From the NCBI RefSeq assembly GCF_003063415.1, contig NZ_NESK01000004.1, positions 62,001 to 126,000 of the forward strand: 64,000 nucleotides of DNA, written 5' to 3'. This stretch comes from Limnohabitans sp. 2KL-17. Lineage in GTDB: Bacteria > Pseudomonadota > Gammaproteobacteria > Burkholderiales > Burkholderiaceae_C. The notes under the pieces are model-generated. The model was given only the letters and a program-made list of their open reading frames with translations, did not search any database and had not been told where the DNA came from. Below are positions 34,097-43,499 of the stretch, piece after piece (the stretch's first letter is position 1; each line of letters opens with the position of its first letter). The translations under genes and the position numbers were made by a program.

Positions 34097-35074
34097 TCAG
34101 ACCTTGATGCGAACAAGACGGGACATCCACAAAACACCCACAAGCATCAAGCCAAGGGAAACACCCAACATCACCAGACCCATCTGTGCTTTCCAAAGGG
34201 CTGAAATGAACTTTGGATTGATGTGATACAAAAGAAATGCCAACAAAAAAGGCATGAGCGACAAAATCCAGGCCGAAATTCGGCCCTCAGCAGACAGGAC
34301 ACGCACCACGCCCGCAATTTTTTGGCGCTCTCGGATCAGTGTGGCCGTTTTTTTCAAAACCTCTGCCAGGTTTCCGCCTGTTTCACTCTGAATCAATACG
34401 GCCACTACAAAATATCGAATTTCCTTGCTGTCCACACGTGCCGCCAAATTCGACATGGCGGTCTGCATGCTCATGCCCAAATTGATTTCGTCGAACACCT
34501 TGCGCAACTCAATGGAAATGGGCGGCCTGGACTCTGCAGCCGTAATTTGAAGCGCACTGGTGAAGGCATGCCCTGATTGCTGCGCCCGCACCATCAGATC
34601 CAGTGCGTCCGGCAATTGTTTTTCAATGCCCTCGATTCTCTTGGTCCGTTGATGCTTTAAGTAATAAATTGAACTCGCCAGTAAAAGCGCCATCAACAGC
34701 AGTGTCAGGCTTGCTGGCAAACCCAGGATGTAACCCAGCAAACCACCCGTCACGACCAGCAAAAGCATGACAAAAATGACTTGAGAAATATCCAAAGACA
34801 GATCGGTTTGTCGGAGGAATTTGTCGAAAGTCTGGCTGCCAGGCAGCCATCTCAAGAGCTTGTCTAGAAAATTGAAGCGGCTGAACGACCTTGTTTGAAC
34901 GATTGGCGTGGGCAAATGCCGTTGCTCAATTTTGAGCATCTGATGGATGCGCTGATCGAGCAATCTTTGACGTGGATGCCAATACTCACCCCAGGCTTCG
35001 TACAAGCCGATCAGCATCAAAAAACTGGCCAGACCACATGCCCCCAAAACGAACCAATAAAGAATATCCATCAT
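34097..35074 (-). CDS. tadB: TadB, Tad pilus inner-membrane protein (GspF family)
   Basis: A 325-residue paralogue of TadC with the GspF motif LPDALDLMVRAQQSGHAFTS in the middle and NLAEVLKKTATLIRERQKI later. Membrane helices lie at the N-terminus, around residues 100-140 and at the C-terminus. Its start codon overlaps the tadA stop by four bases (ATGA type), giving translational coupling. Confidence 0.9.
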   Translation of the reverse strand: MMDILYWFVLGACGLASFLMLIGLYEAWGEYWHPRQRLLDQRIHQMLKIEQRHLPTPIVQTRSFSRFNFLDKLLRWLPGSQTFDKFLRQTDLSLDISQVIFVMLLLVVTGGLLGYILGLPASLTLLLMALLLASSIYYLKHQRTKRIEGIEKQLPDALDLMVRAQQSGHAFTSALQITAAESRPPISIELRKVFDEINLGMSMQTAMSNLAARVDSKEIRYFVVAVLIQSETGGNLAEVLKKTATLIRERQKIAGVVRVLSAEGRISAWILSLMPFLLAFLLYHINPKFISALWKAQMGLVMLGVSLGLMLVGVLWMSRLVRIKV

Positions 35075-36468
35075 GCACTCCGGAAACGTATGGGATCAAA
35101 AAGATCATCACGCAAGGCAATGCCACGGGTCTTGAGACGTTGTACAAATTTGGGACGAATCCCTGTGGCCACAAATCGCCCTTGCACCTGACCGTCGGGT
35201 GCAATGCCTGTTTGGTCAAACTTGAAGATCTCTTGCATGGTGATCACATCACCTTCAATGCCCGTGATTTCCTGAAGACTGGTCAACTTGCGTCGGCCAT
35301 CAGACAACCTTGAGACCTGAATGATCACCGACAAGGCCGCACTGATTTGCTGGCGCATGGAGCGTGCATCGACATTCAAGCCCGCCATACCCAGCATGTG
35401 CTCCAGACGCGTCATGGCATCTCGTGGTGTGTTGGCATGGATGGTGGTCATCGAGCCATCGTGGCCTGTGTTCATGGCCTGCAGCATGTCCAGCACCTCG
35501 GCACCCCGAACCTCGCCCAAAATGATCCGGTCAGGCCGCATTCGCAAACTGTTGCGCAGCAAAGCGCGCTGGCTGATTTCGCCCTTGCCCTCAATGTTTT
35601 GTGGACGCGTTTCCATGCGAACCACATGGGGTTGCTGCAGTTGCAACTCAGCCGCATCTTCAATGGTGACGATGCGTTCATCATGGGGAATACTGGCCGA
35701 TATCACGTTGAGCAAGGTGGTTTTACCGCTGCCCGTTCCGCCCGATACCAGCAAATTTATTTTGGCCTTGACCAAGCCATTGATGAGTTCAGCCATCTCG
35801 GCGTTGAGCGTCTGAAATCCGAGCAAGTCCACCATGGTGTAGGGCACCACTGAAAAACGGCGGATGGACAACAAGGGCCCGTCAATCGCCAGCGGTGGAA
35901 TCACCGCATTGACACGCGAGCCGTCGGGCAGCCGGGCATCCACCATAGGATTCATCTCGTCCACGCGGCGACCTATGCGCGAAACAATGCGGTCAATCAC
36001 CCGCATCAAATGGGGCTCACTGTCAAATTCGATGTTGGTGGCCTCAATTTTTCCCATGCGTTCTACATAAACCTTGTAAGGGCCATTCACCAAAATATCT
36101 GAAACACCAGGGTCTGCAAGCAATGGCTCAATGGGCCCCAAACCCAGCATTTCGTCTTGAATGCCCTGAACAATCTGGCGACGATCGGACTCATTGATCA
36201 CCATGCTGCTTTCATCCAGCAATCGCTCTGTCAAATTCTTCAGTTCCAAGCGCAGGGCTTCGGGAGAAATGGTCTCCATGCGGCGCAAATCGACTTGTGA
36301 CAATATTTCTCGGTGTATCTGCGACTTGATTTTCTCGAGCCTCACGGCAGTCACCCGCGTGGCGGCCAATGCGGGCCCCAACAATATGGGCGTGGGTGTT
36401 TGAGATTCAAACTGCTGGCGAATGTCAATTTTCAAAGCGGTCTCCTCTTTGTCTTGGGCCAAAGTCAT
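35071..36468 (-). CDS. tadA: TadA, Tad pilus secretion ATPase (CpaF)
   Basis: A 465-residue ATPase of the GspE/VirB11 family that powers Flp pilus assembly. Walker [16 protein letters not shown], the Walker B-like region [16 protein letters not shown], and the His-box region [16 protein letters not shown] are all present and intact. It overlaps tadZ upstream and tadB downstream by four bases each. Confidence 0.93.
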   Translation of the reverse strand: MTLAQDKEETALKIDIRQQFESQTPTPILLGPALAATRVTAVRLEKIKSQIHREILSQVDLRRMETISPEALRLELKNLTERLLDESSMVINESDRRQIVQGIQDEMLGLGPIEPLLADPGVSDILVNGPYKVYVERMGKIEATNIEFDSEPHLMRVIDRIVSRIGRRVDEMNPMVDARLPDGSRVNAVIPPLAIDGPLLSIRRFSVVPYTMVDLLGFQTLNAEMAELINGLVKAKINLLVSGGTGSGKTTLLNVISASIPHDERIVTIEDAAELQLQQPHVVRMETRPQNIEGKGEISQRALLRNSLRMRPDRIILGEVRGAEVLDMLQAMNTGHDGSMTTIHANTPRDAMTRLEHMLGMAGLNVDARSMRQQISAALSVIIQVSRLSDGRRKLTSLQEITGIEGDVITMQEIFKFDQTGIAPDGQVQGRFVATGIRPKFVQRLKTRGIALRDDLFDPIRFRSA

Positions 36469-37652
36469 GCGGCTTTACCGATCAAACGATCAATCCAGCC
36501 TCGGGGTTTGGGCAATGGCGCGTGCAACAACACCGATGTCATTTCACGCAAGGCTTTCAGGACACCATTTTGTGGATGCAAAAGTTCAAGGGGCTTTCCT
36601 AAATTAAATGCCTCTGTCACCGCTTGAACCTGATTGGGGATGGTGCGGTGAACTTTCAGCCCGACAGCTTGTTCAATGGTGGGGACGTCCAGCAGTTCAT
36701 CGGACTGGTATTTATTGACCACCAGACGAAGTTTTTCGTCGCCATAGCCAAGCGATCGGAAGAGTTTGACGATGCGTTTGGCATTGCGCGCCACGGGCAA
36801 GCTGCCTTCAATGACCAAATAGACGACATCTGCCATGTCAAGCGCTTTGAGCGTGACCGCGTCAATGGTGCTGTCAAGATCCAGCACAACAAATTCGTGC
36901 ATCCGGTTGGCCAAGGTCAGCACCTGCTCCAGTTGGTTGGCCGTGATGGCCAAGGCAACGCCTGGTTCATCCGGTGCGGCCAGCAAGTTCAAGCGCGGAC
37001 TGATGCTCTGCATGCAACTGGACAACAACTGCGCATCCAGGCGATCGATCTGTTGCGTTAAATCGCTGATGTTGTTTTTGTTCTCGTCATGGCTCAAGTA
37101 ATAAGAAGCATCGCCATACTGCAAATCAAGGTCGATGAACGCACAACGGCGGTTGAATTGGTCTGCCATCAAATAAGCCATATTGGTGGCCAAAAATGTG
37201 GCGCCGCAGCCCCCTTTGCAAGAAATAAACGCCAGTATTTGTCCGTGTCCAACATAGGCATCGCCCTGGCCTTGTGTTTTTTGACAGTGCGTCATCACAC
37301 GGCGCAATGCTGCTATGAGCTCATCCTGGCTGGGCGGTGAAGCCACCACCTCTCGCACGCCAGATCGCATGGCAAGAACGAGATCTTCTTTGCTATCCGC
37401 CTCACTGATCAAAATCACACTGACTTGAGGATTCGACCAGGTCATTGACTCAAGAACCTTGAGATCTTCCGTCAATTGCGACTGGCTACTGCACACCAGC
37501 AAAATGCCTGGCTCGAGGTTTTTAACCAAAGGCAACAGGGATTTTCTGGGCTCTCTCACCAGCGACGACTTCACGGTCAGGCTCAGCGACTGCACCGTGG
37601 AGCGTAAAAGTTCGACCATGGCGGCATCGGATGCCAATAAATAGGTGTTCAT
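36465..37652 (-). CDS. tadZ: TadZ/CpaE-like ATPase, pilus localisation
   Basis: A 395-residue protein with an N-terminal receiver-like domain (about 1-130) and a C-terminal MinD/ParA-type ATPase domain. The P-loop region is atypical (SCKGGCGATFLATNMAYL), as in many TadZ proteins, and FIDLDLQYGDASYYL follows. TadZ/CpaE places the Tad machine at the pole. I use the ATG at 37652, which has AAGGA at a good distance; the frame is open to 37757 but that part would run into the lipoprotein gene. Confidence 0.88.
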   Translation of the reverse strand: MNTYLLASDAAMVELLRSTVQSLSLTVKSSLVREPRKSLLPLVKNLEPGILLVCSSQSQLTEDLKVLESMTWSNPQVSVILISEADSKEDLVLAMRSGVREVVASPPSQDELIAALRRVMTHCQKTQGQGDAYVGHGQILAFISCKGGCGATFLATNMAYLMADQFNRRCAFIDLDLQYGDASYYLSHDENKNNISDLTQQIDRLDAQLLSSCMQSISPRLNLLAAPDEPGVALAITANQLEQVLTLANRMHEFVVLDLDSTIDAVTLKALDMADVVYLVIEGSLPVARNAKRIVKLFRSLGYGDEKLRLVVNKYQSDELLDVPTIEQAVGLKVHRTIPNQVQAVTEAFNLGKPLELLHPQNGVLKALREMTSVLLHAPLPKPRGWIDRLIGKAA

Positions 37653-37662
37653 GTCAGTCCTT

Positions 37663-37971
37663 TCATCGGCCAGTGCCGCCGGCCGAACCACCCACACCAA
37701 TGTTGAACACATTGACAGGCGGTGGTGGCATTTCATAAGTGCTTTGATAGCGGTCAACGGTTGACTTCATGATCACGCCGTCTGCGCCTGCTTTGGCAGT
37801 CTGTTGCTTGCCTGCATCCTGGTTCAAGGTTTGTGCACTCACGGCTTTTCGGACTGCGCTGCCAAAATTGGGTGCAGTCACATAGGCTTCATTTGCGCAA
37901 CCCGTGATGCTCAGGCTCAAGAAAATCACCCATCCGCTTGGGCAGTACAGTTTGAAATAATTTATGGTCAT
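37663..37971 (-). CDS. Small Tad-locus lipoprotein
   Basis: A 102-residue protein with a lipoprotein signal ending in LSITGC (lipobox, Cys near residue 25). The mature part of about 77 residues is polar and ends in a Gly-rich tail. It sits between the secretin gene and tadZ, where other Tad loci encode RcpB, CpaD or TadD helpers. It has no TPR motif, so it is not TadD. A pilotin-like role for the secretin is a reasonable inference. Confidence 0.7.
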   Translation of the reverse strand: MTINYFKLYCPSGWVIFLSLSITGCANEAYVTAPNFGSAVRKAVSAQTLNQDAGKQQTAKAGADGVIMKSTVDRYQSTYEMPPPPVNVFNIGVGGSAGGTGR

Positions 37972-37987
37972 GGCTGGTTTCCTGAAA

Positions 37988-39433
37988 TCATGGTTTGGGG
38001 GTCACTTCGGGCGCAGTCTCTGCTTGCGGTGCTGCAGACCCTTCATCCGTTGGGCTGGGCTTTTCCAACAGGCCTTCTATCAAAAACTCAGAGCGCGTGG
38101 GCGGCTTGAAATTGTCCGTGGGCAATGCCAAAGCCATGTCGGCTGTTTTGGACAACCTGGGGGTCACCACAAAAAGCAGTTCTGATTTTTCGGTTTGAAA
38201 TGAATTGCTTCTGAACAATGCACCCAACACAGGCAGCTCACCCAACAAGGGCAATGCCCTGATTGCTTCGGTCACGTTGCTTTTGATCAATCCGCCAATG
38301 GCAAAACTTTCGCCATCGCGCAACTGGACCGTGGTTGATGCACGCCTGGTGGTGATGGAGGGCAACACACTCACCTGCCCGTTCAGCGCCTTCACCGTTG
38401 CCCCCAATTGCGAGATCTCTGATACTTCAGGCGTGACTTTTAAATTGATCAAGCCCTCTTCAAGAACAGTCGGCGTAAATGTCAGGCCAACGCCAAATTC
38501 TTTTTCTTCCAGCACGATGTTGCCAGTGTTACCTGAGGGCACTGGAATGAAAATTTTCCCTCCAGCCAGGAATGACCCTTGCTGCCCACTCATGGCCGTG
38601 ATGGTGGGTTCGGCCAGTATTTTGACCAAGCCCTTTTTCATTTCTGCCGTCAAGGTGATGGTGGTCAGGCCATTGGCACGGGCAGCAGTGACGGCCGTTG
38701 CGCCGCCGGACAAAAACTGTGAGAGCAAAGACACAGAAGTACTGCCCGCCGTGCGGGTGAGGTTAATGTCGACACCGAGCTCATCGAGCAGGGTGCGGGA
38801 AACTTCTGCCACCTTGACTTCAAGCATGACCTGTTGCGAGCCCTCCACGCGGAGCATGTTGATGACCTTTTTGCCGCCTGTGTAGGCCTCGGCCAAACTC
38901 ACAATGCGCTGCAGCTTGGTGGCATCGGGCACACGCCCACGCAAGACCACGGTGTCTGCCATCACATCCACCATCAAAGGCTCTGTGGTGGGCACCCATT
39001 TTGCGAGTCGGTTTTGCAGCGCCCCGGTATCCAAGCCCACCGCGACATCGCGCAATGTGGTTTTGCCATTGGCGGACCAGACGATCAAATTGGTGATGCC
39101 AGTTTTCTTGCCAAGCACATAAACCTCTTTGGCATTGATCAAGGTGACATCGGCCACATCGGGGTTGCCAATCGATATGCGCAGTGCCGGCTCAGCCAGC
39201 CTTAACAGTGTGGATTTTCCTGTGTTCAGATCGACTCCGGGCAGCAACTCCACAGGGCCTTGCACAACGACCTCTTTTGCAACATTGGCCTTGGCCGTGG
39301 CCGTGGCGAGGGCCTGGGGTGATTTTTTGGGTAAGGGCGAATTGGTCTCGGCGGCATGCACAGGCAGATGCAGCGAAAAAGTCAACACGATGGCCAAGCC
39401 ATGTGCGAACACAGTAGGGTTTGTTAATTTCAT
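37988..39433 (-). CDS. rcpA: RcpA/CpaC, outer-membrane secretin of the Tad pilus
   Basis: A 481-residue secretin. It has a signal peptide (about 1-29, ending PVHAA) and an N-terminal pilus-secretin domain (LRLAEPALRISIGNPDVADV). A BON-like part follows, then the secretin core (LAEPTITAMSGQQGSFLAGG; GVGLTFTPTVLEEGLINLKV). It forms the outer-membrane pore for the Flp pilus. The ATG at 39433 is chosen because the signal peptide begins there; the frame extends 11 codons upstream. Confidence 0.92.
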   Translation of the reverse strand: MKLTNPTVFAHGLAIVLTFSLHLPVHAAETNSPLPKKSPQALATATAKANVAKEVVVQGPVELLPGVDLNTGKSTLLRLAEPALRISIGNPDVADVTLINAKEVYVLGKKTGITNLIVWSANGKTTLRDVAVGLDTGALQNRLAKWVPTTEPLMVDVMADTVVLRGRVPDATKLQRIVSLAEAYTGGKKVINMLRVEGSQQVMLEVKVAEVSRTLLDELGVDINLTRTAGSTSVSLLSQFLSGGATAVTAARANGLTTITLTAEMKKGLVKILAEPTITAMSGQQGSFLAGGKIFIPVPSGNTGNIVLEEKEFGVGLTFTPTVLEEGLINLKVTPEVSEISQLGATVKALNGQVSVLPSITTRRASTTVQLRDGESFAIGGLIKSNVTEAIRALPLLGELPVLGALFRSNSFQTEKSELLFVVTPRLSKTADMALALPTDNFKPPTRSEFLIEGLLEKPSPTDEGSAAPQAETAPEVTPKP

Positions 39434-39462
39434 GGTGGTGGGGTCTCTCTTGAAATCTCGGT

Positions 39463-40326
39463 TCATTCAGCCGACTCTTGGGACTTGCTCATCCCGCGAA
39501 TCACTTCCAGTTTTTCGGTCACTTTCGGTGGTGTGACCGGGTTGGCCCGCTTGACTGGACGGGCGGCTGCGGTCTGGACGGGTTCAGTCTTGCCGGCACG
39601 GGAACTGGCATCGGCTGCCTGCTTGCCCAACTGGCTGGTGCGCTCCAGCAAATCGGCTTTGCGAGAACCTATCGTCTCGACACTGGCGGCATCGATCTGG
39701 CTGCGCAACACCAAAGACAGTGCGCCCACGCTTCGGGCCAGGTCAATGATTTCCGCCTCTTGGGGCGTGACCTCCAGGGTCACAGCGCTCACCACCCGAG
39801 GCTTGTTCTCAGTGCTGGCGACATCTTGTGCAACGGCCAGAACCTGAATCCTCTCCAACACGATTTTGGAGACCGGGTTGTTGTCTTTGTCAGGTATGTT
39901 GGCCATGACATCCACGAAATTGCCTGGCAAGGCGAAGCCGGCAACACCGACAATTTCATTGACCTTTACAGTCACCGCGCGCTTACCGTCTTTCAACACA
40001 GAGGACAAGCCCCCTTGCTGGCCCAATGCGGCCAACTTGGTCTCAAGAATGGGCTCGCCCTTCAAAACCGGCATATTGATGACACGGTCATAGGCTTGGT
40101 TGGTTGAGTTCAAGGGTGATTTGATGGGGGCAGAGACGGGCCAACTCACGGTCTCGAGCATGGAAGGCTGCAATCGGGTTCCGATTTGCAGATCACGCGT
40201 TGCCACCACCACTTTGATGGTGCTTTTTTCGTCTTTTTTTTGCAACCACACAGCCGCAACAGAAACTGACACCAGGGCCACAGCGGCAGCCACCGCCATC
40301 ATCAAGACAGGGCGTTTGTTCATCAT
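39463..40326 (-). CDS. rcpC: RcpC/CpaB, Tad pilus periplasmic protein (SAF domain)
   Basis: A 287-residue protein with an N-terminal membrane anchor (residues 7-28) and an SAF/CpaB domain (VVVATRDLQIGTRLQPSMLE; VAGFALPGNFVDVMANIPD). The last 70 residues are polar and Ala/Lys-rich. It works with the secretin. It lies in the usual tadV-rcpC-rcpA order, 29 bases before rcpA and 33 bases after tadV. Confidence 0.9.
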   Translation of the reverse strand: MMNKRPVLMMAVAAAVALVSVSVAAVWLQKKDEKSTIKVVVATRDLQIGTRLQPSMLETVSWPVSAPIKSPLNSTNQAYDRVINMPVLKGEPILETKLAALGQQGGLSSVLKDGKRAVTVKVNEIVGVAGFALPGNFVDVMANIPDKDNNPVSKIVLERIQVLAVAQDVASTENKPRVVSAVTLEVTPQEAEIIDLARSVGALSLVLRSQIDAASVETIGSRKADLLERTSQLGKQAADASSRAGKTEPVQTAAARPVKRANPVTPPKVTEKLEVIRGMSKSQESAE

Positions 40327-40359
40327 TTTTTTCCTATTTCTATACGTGTATTGCTGCGG

Positions 40360-40893
40360 TCAGCGGGTCACCACAAAATGCGCTGCTGTGCCCAATCCGA
40401 TGGCCAAGGCGTAGGGAACCCGTTCATGCGAGACTTGGCTGATCAGGGGTTGCCCAATTTGAGGCCATTGCCCTGTTTTGATGTTTTGCATCAAACCGGT
40501 ATGGATGTTCCTCATGACCGATTGCAGCCTGGAGGTGCGGATCGCCCAAGCCATGGCCACCAGGCCACCTGTGATCAAGATGGCCACGCAGACTTGGGCC
40601 ATCTCGGGCCACCCGACGAACATGCCCACGGCTGCGACCAACTTGACGTCACCCGCACCCACCATCTTGAACAGGTACATGGAAAAGAACACCAGAAAAC
40701 CAGCCATGCCACCCAACAAGGCCGAGTCAAGCCCTATGCCTCGTGGCGTCAGCGACAAAACCAATGCCGTGAGGGTCCCCCAAAGCACCAAGGTGTTGGG
40801 GATCCTGCGCCTGAGCAGGTCATGCCAGACGGCCAGCACCAGCAAAGTTGCAAGGGCCAACAGGCTGACAAGCTCCATGGACTGGGCAAACAT
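40360..40893 (-). CDS. tadV: TadV/CpaA, prepilin peptidase
   Basis: A 177-residue polytopic aspartic protease of the type IV prepilin peptidase family. WHDLLRRRIPNTLVLWG carries the first aspartate, and KMVGAGDVKLVAAVGMF carries the GxGD motif with the second. It lacks the methylase domain, as CpaA-type enzymes do. It should cleave the Flp leader after Gly in the two upstream pilin genes. Confidence 0.92.
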   Translation of the reverse strand: MFAQSMELVSLLALATLLVLAVWHDLLRRRIPNTLVLWGTLTALVLSLTPRGIGLDSALLGGMAGFLVFFSMYLFKMVGAGDVKLVAAVGMFVGWPEMAQVCVAILITGGLVAMAWAIRTSRLQSVMRNIHTGLMQNIKTGQWPQIGQPLISQVSHERVPYALAIGLGTAAHFVVTR

Positions 40894-40924
40894 GACTGGT
40901 TTCTGGGTTCTACAGCTTTATGTA

Positions 40925-41101
40925 TTAAGGGATGGCAGCCTCAAGCCGGCCTGCAATGTCGTTGAAAACGGCAGACAATTGCGTGCCAAGTGCCGTCGCC
41001 CCTACCGCAATGCCCAAAGCCACCAAAGCGGCCAGCAGGCCATATTCAATGGCAGTGGCACCCGATTCGTCGTTGATAAAGTTTTGCAGATGTTTTTTCA
41101 T
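40925..41101 (-). CDS. flp: Flp pilin (intact)
   Basis: A 58-residue Flp/Fap pilin. The leader MKKHLQNFINDESG is followed by ATAIEYGLLAALVALG, with cleavage expected after Gly14 and the conserved Glu-Tyr pair present. GGAG lies before the ATG. It is the second pilin gene of the operon and the only one that reads through. Confidence 0.93.
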   Translation of the reverse strand: MKKHLQNFINDESGATAIEYGLLAALVALGIAVGATALGTQLSAVFNDIAGRLEAAIP

Positions 41102-41181
41102 GATTCATAACTCCAGATAAATGTTGATGAACTTCAAGCCGCATTCACGAGACCGCGATTCCGATTTCGAAATTTCAGACC

Positions 41182-41523
41182 TCATCCCTGCAGACTTTGC
41201 AACGGCAGTGGATTTTTAAATTCACCGCCATGGATTGACTTTAAAAATGAGGCGGGCTTTCGTCTGTTAGAAAACTCACAAGCTTTGAACGATTGAGCAA
41301 TTTCTTTGCATGAAAGAAGGCTTGCTTGCTGCTCAGACAGCGGTTGAAAGTCTTGTGGCGATGCGGCCAAAAACAGTCCCAACTCGGCGCCCAAAGCGGT
41401 GGTGCCGACGGTGATGCCCAACGCCACCCATGCCACCCATGCAACCAGCGGGCCCTACTCTAGGGTTGTGGCGCCAGACCCATCACGCGTGAAATTTTTC
41501 AATGGATCGATGAGGTGCTTCAT
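41182..41523 (-). pseudogene. Second flp pilin gene with amber codon at the EYG tyrosine
   Basis: From ATG 41523, with AAGGA before it, the frame reads a Flp leader (MKHLIDPLKNFTRDGSG) and then ATTLE. A TAG at 41455-41457 follows exactly where all Flp pilins have Tyr of the EYG motif. After the stop the frame continues in register with GPLVAWVAWVALGITVGTTALG, the pilin helix. It then runs about 55 codons further than the intact copy to the stop at 41182. One base change (TAT or TAC to TAG) explains the stop; the long tail suggests further decay. It is first in the operon. Confidence 0.85.
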
Positions 41524-41863
41524 GGTGGATATTCCTTTTTGAAAAGGTGGATTCAAGTTCGAAGCACAGGGGTTTGCGTGCAGACCCTACAGCGCGCAGA
41601 CTGCCCGCCCTCACAGCACAGCGGGTGACACCCAGGGTGTTTGACCTGATTTAAAGAGCCGTACGGCCCATATCTGTTCGATGCATCACACGGGTGTACT
41701 TTCGTACCGGATCCATCCCCCGCTATTTTTTGGTTTGTGTGAGATTTCAAACTGTTGGGTGTGGGGCCTTGAAATATGGTGTGTCATCAGTCAAGCCATT
41801 CCAGTCACGCCATTCATTTGTTGGCCTGTCATTCGTCATTGCTCAAAGCGAAAGATTCGAACC
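41524..41863. promoter_or_regulatory. Divergent tad promoter region with palindrome
   Basis: The 340 bases between the flp copies and tadE should hold promoters for both directions. The clearest element is ACACCCAGGGTGT (41628-41640), a perfect 13-bp palindrome suitable for a dimeric regulator. A CCCGC/GCGGG pair flanks it on the flp side. I found no convincing sigma-70 or sigma-54 boxes and no gene. Confidence 0.45.
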
Positions 41864-42334
41864 ATGGATCACGTCAATTACCCCCTTGAGGCCTGTGCAG
41901 GCGCCCCCATGGGTTGGCTTAGAAAAAGAGCCACCAGACACCGCCAAATGGGCGCAGCGACGGTCGAATTCGGGCTGCTTTTGCCCCTGCTGATATTGAT
42001 CTTGTCTGGCATTCTTGAATTTGGTTTGGCCCTTTATGACAAAGCGGTGATCACCAATGCCAGTCGTGAAGGCGCTCGAGCGGGCATCGTGTTGAAGATT
42101 CCAGCGGTCACCCCTAATGAAATTCGCACACGGGTGTTGAACTACGCAGGTAATTCGCTGGTGGGCTTGGGTGCGGCCAGCCAGGTGACTGTCGATTTCC
42201 CTGCCCAAACCGACCCCGACCACCTGGCTGTTCGCGTGTCTTACACCTTCAGGGGCTTGGGTTTGGGCAATTTACTCAGTGCCATGGGCTCACCCCTGGT
42301 CTTGACTTCAACCACTGTCATGGTGAGAGAATGA
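41864..42334 (+). CDS. tadE: TadE-like pseudopilin
   Basis: A 156-residue TadE-family protein with a pseudopilin-like segment: MGAATVEFGLLLPLLILILS (about 31-50) contains the conserved Glu at position +5 and a hydrophobic helix. ITNASREGARAGIV follows, typical of TadE. The ATG at 41864 is the likeliest start, though the frame is open from 41681 and the ribosome site is weak. It is divergent from the rest of the locus and coupled to tadG. Confidence 0.85.
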   Translation: MDHVNYPLEACAGAPMGWLRKRATRHRQMGAATVEFGLLLPLLILILSGILEFGLALYDKAVITNASREGARAGIVLKIPAVTPNEIRTRVLNYAGNSLVGLGAASQVTVDFPAQTDPDHLAVRVSYTFRGLGLGNLLSAMGSPLVLTSTTVMVRE

Positions 42335-43443
42335 TGAAAAAAAAACCCCTATCCCCACCGTTTTTTTCGTTGCTTCGCAAACCAGCATCGTTGACACCGA
42401 GCCCTCCAAGGCGGCAGCAACAAGGTGTGATGGCGATCCTTGTGGCCTTGATGCTCCCGGTTTTTCTGGGGGTGGCGGCGCTTGTGATTGACGTGTCCTA
42501 TTTGCAAATTGTCCGCAATGAAATGCAAAACGACGCCGACGCGGCAGCCCTGGCTGGGGCCAAACACCTGCGCAGCAGCACCTCCAGCACGCCACAATGG
42601 GCCACTGCAGAGGAACGATCCACTCAGGCCATTGCCCTGAACGCTGCCGATGGACGCAGGCTATCTGTGGGCACCGTGCAATCGGGTTACTGGAATCCCA
42701 CACTGGCCAATGCCGCTTTGCAGCTGCTGCCCATGACCCCGACCGCCAACGATGTGCCGGCAGTTCAGGTCACGTTGACCAAGGGGCAAGGACAAAATGA
42801 TGGCGAAGTTCCAACATTTTTCGCCCGATTGTGGAACAATTTTTCTACGCCGGTTTCGGTGACTTCGGTGGCTGGAGTCACCAGCCCTGGCACCATCGAG
42901 CCTGGCGGTTTGTTTCCGTTGGTGACCAACCAGTGTATTTACAGCACCTACTGGAACAGCCAAGCAAAACCACCAGCCCCCACCATCAACCCAGCGACAG
43001 GTGCGCCCTATTTGCTGGTGCTGCAAGCCTTCGACGACAAACCTTCCGACCCTTGCAAAACCTTCCAGTGGTCTTCTTTGCTGACCGATAAAAATGATGT
43101 GAACACCTTCAGGGATCTGGTAGAAGACCGAAACCCTGTTGCTGTGAGCATTAGCGACAAAGTCTGGATTGAGCCGGGCTCTAAAACAACCTTGTTTGAC
43201 ACGGTCAGTGACTGTAGTGCAGCCAAAGACAAATCTTGTGAATACGTGACTTTGCCCATGGTGCACAGCATTGCAGCACATGCGGACATCCCCGTTACAA
43301 GCTTTGCCTGCGCACGCATTCTCAGTGCATCCAAAAAAGCCAAGACCATCACAATCCAGTTGAGCGCGCAATGCCCACAGCCCCCGTCGGGCGGCATCGG
43401 TCCAGATTTTGGTGTGATTTCTCCGCCCAGTCTGTTTCGATAA
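42331..43443 (+). CDS. tadG: TadG-like pilus assembly protein
   Basis: A 370-residue TadG-type protein. An N-terminal pseudopilin helix (QQGVMAILVALMLPVFLGVA, about 30-49) is followed by DVSYLQIVRNEMQNDADAAA, characteristic of TadG, and a periplasmic domain with several cysteines near the C-terminus. The start overlaps the tadE stop (ATGA). No von Willebrand MIDAS motif is evident. Confidence 0.85.
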   Translation: MMKKKPLSPPFFSLLRKPASLTPSPPRRQQQGVMAILVALMLPVFLGVAALVIDVSYLQIVRNEMQNDADAAALAGAKHLRSSTSSTPQWATAEERSTQAIALNAADGRRLSVGTVQSGYWNPTLANAALQLLPMTPTANDVPAVQVTLTKGQGQNDGEVPTFFARLWNNFSTPVSVTSVAGVTSPGTIEPGGLFPLVTNQCIYSTYWNSQAKPPAPTINPATGAPYLLVLQAFDDKPSDPCKTFQWSSLLTDKNDVNTFRDLVEDRNPVAVSISDKVWIEPGSKTTLFDTVSDCSAAKDKSCEYVTLPMVHSIAAHADIPVTSFACARILSASKKAKTITIQLSAQCPQPPSGGIGPDFGVISPPSLFR

Positions 43444-43499
43444 GACCGCAAGATGGGCTGAGGTTTTCGGTGGCTGCTGCGGGCCAGCGGTGTGTCACA

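Noticed and set aside
41455-41457. UAG in the pilin gene read as pyrrolysine or another recoded residue
   Set aside because: No recoding machinery or context is visible; the position is normally Tyr, and a single substitution explains it.
41821-41845. TTGGCC...TTGC resembling a sigma-54 promoter before tadE
   Set aside because: The distance between the GG and GC elements is too long for a -24/-12 promoter.
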